Shown here: piece after piece, positions 46,720-47,153 of the stretch
How the letters are laid out: each line of letters opens with the position of its first letter
Numbering within the stretch: position 1 is the stretch's first letter
Source: Pseudomonadota bacterium
GTDB taxonomy: Bacteria > Pseudomonadota > Gammaproteobacteria > Burkholderiales > Chitinibacteraceae
DNA: 47,153 nt
Assembly (NCBI GenBank): GCA_026399755.1
Contig: JAPLQI010000037.1
Coordinates: 1-47,153, forward strand
Direction of reading: 5' to 3'
Program-made: the position numbers and the translations under genes
The notes under the pieces: generated by a model
What the model saw: the letters and a program-made list of their open reading frames with translations, nothing else
What the model was told of the DNA's origin: nothing
The model's database searches: none

Positions 46720-47022
46720 ATGCCTTCTCTCACATCATTGCTCACTGAAGTGCGCTCTTGCGTGCTTTGCGCTGAGCATCTGCCGTTGGGGCCGCGCCCA
46801 GTTTTGCAGGTGCACCCGTCAGCCCGCATCCTGATCGCCGGTCAAGCACCTGGTAGAAAGGTTCACGAAACGAGCGTGCCTTTCAACGATGCAAGCGGAG
46901 ATCGGCTGCGTGAGTGGTTGGGTATTTCCCGTGAAGTTTTTTACGATGCCAAGCAAATTGCTATCCTCCCCATGGGGTTTTGCTTCCCCGGAACAGGCAA
47001 GTCTGGAGACTTACTGAGGTAG
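46720..47022 (+). pseudogene. Cassette 14 uracil-DNA glycosylase-family protein, truncated by an IS
   Basis: About 98 residues of gene remain before the insertion. It starts MPSLTSLLTEVRSCVLCAEHLPLGPRPVLQ and carries ILIAGQAPGRKVHETSVPFNDASGDRLREWLG and the FCFPGTGKSGD segment, which matches the N-terminal half of a uracil-DNA glycosylase family of about 190 residues. The match ends at GKSGDL; the frame then runs seven bases into the IS and stops at TAG 47020-47022. The motif of water activation and the second half are lost, so the product is unlikely to be active. The Cys pair near residue 14-17 could bind a metal. Confidence 0.8.
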
Positions 47023-47153
47023 GCTGCTAAATATGGACACCTTCAATTGAGATAAAATCTTCTCTGGAGGTAAGTCATGACAAGTCGTTATACCGCTGCA
47101 TTTCGTGCAGAAGCCGTTAAATTAGTACTCGAACAACACTTGAATGTGCCGCA
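47015..47153 (+). mobile_element. IS3-family insertion sequence, left end (partial)
   Basis: Starts at about 47015 with a TG terminus (TGAGGTAGGCTGCTAAATATG) where the glycosylase gene match breaks. The element continues beyond the window. The exact end should be checked against the right end, which is not visible. Confidence 0.75.
47077..47153 (+). CDS. IS3-family transposase OrfA (N-terminal part)
   Basis: Open from the ATG at 47077 to the window edge, 25 codons, with GGAGG six bases upstream. MTSRYTAAFRAEAVKLVLEQ is the typical start of the helix-turn-helix OrfA of IS3 elements (HTH_Tnp_1). The rest is outside. Confidence 0.85.
   Translation, partial: MTSRYTAAFRAEAVKLVLEQHLNVP

Larger units (their letters stand above)
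38063..47014. mobile_element. Integron: intI, attI and 14-cassette array interrupted by an IS at its right side
   Basis: The platform is the intI gene, the attI region (39029-39176) and an array of cassettes on the plus strand with 13 attC sites. In ten cassettes the first heptamer (TTRRRY after the G) is complementary to the R'' heptamer of the same cassette's attC, exactly or with one change, as is expected of recombined cassettes. The array is attC-diverse and contains cassettes of different base composition, with no promoter visible in most. The right border is not in the window because an IS begins at about 47015. Confidence 0.93.

Overview
The window looks like a 47 kb piece of the chromosome of a betaproteobacterium of the order Neisseriales (Chromobacteriaceae/Chitinibacteraceae; an Iodobacter- or Deefgea-like genome is my inference). 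The basis is the gene content and neighbourhoods (MdfA-type exporter next to mnmC, pyrG-kdsA-eno-ftsB order, an acetoacetyl-CoA reductase for polyhydroxybutyrate) and the moderate, slightly AT-rich composition. No tRNA or rRNA gene was seen.

Layout. 1-38 kb is mostly core chromosome. It starts with the N-terminal part of an ATM1-like ABC transporter and apaG, then the tightly overlapping rpe-arsC-gph unit. Facing it are thyA-folA, a sensor kinase and the rluB-greB pair. Next come mutS, suhB, trmJ, a block of small accessory genes (GFA, LysE, GNAT, hydrolase) and the molybdate operon modABC. From 19 to 25 kb there is a patchwork of small solo genes (FKBP, DUF1801, YidD, a DHCW cupin, patatin, DUF1232, GyrI-like, VOC, HAD), followed by pdxJ, mdfA and mnmC. 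The block 29.6-35.7 kb on the minus strand reads pyrG -> kdsA -> eno -> ftsB -> MocR-like regulator. An SDR gene and phaB close the core part.

The accessory part is an integron. Its tyrosine recombinase gene (intI, 38063-39028, minus) diverges from an array of 14 cassettes that all read on the plus strand, separated by 13 recognisable attC sites (39171 to about 47014). In most cassettes the opening heptamer matches the complementary R'' heptamer of its own attC, which fixes the boundaries. Cargo includes two HNH nucleases that share a C-terminal module, an Imm22-like orphan immunity protein, an O-methyltransferase, acetyltransferases, a uracil-DNA-glycosylase-family gene and several unknowns. 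The last cassette is cut by the left end of an IS3-family element that runs out of the window.

Most unusual points: an attC site read through in frame so that two cassette acetyltransferases form one continuous 360-codon ORF; three tandem GTTAGGC core heptamers at one cassette junction; two decayed tandem copies of the 3' end of kdsA in the kdsA-eno gap; a decayed copy of the 5' end of a HAD phosphatase gene directly upstream of that gene; and an MnmC protein whose methyltransferase half has lost its signature motifs while its FAD half looks intact.
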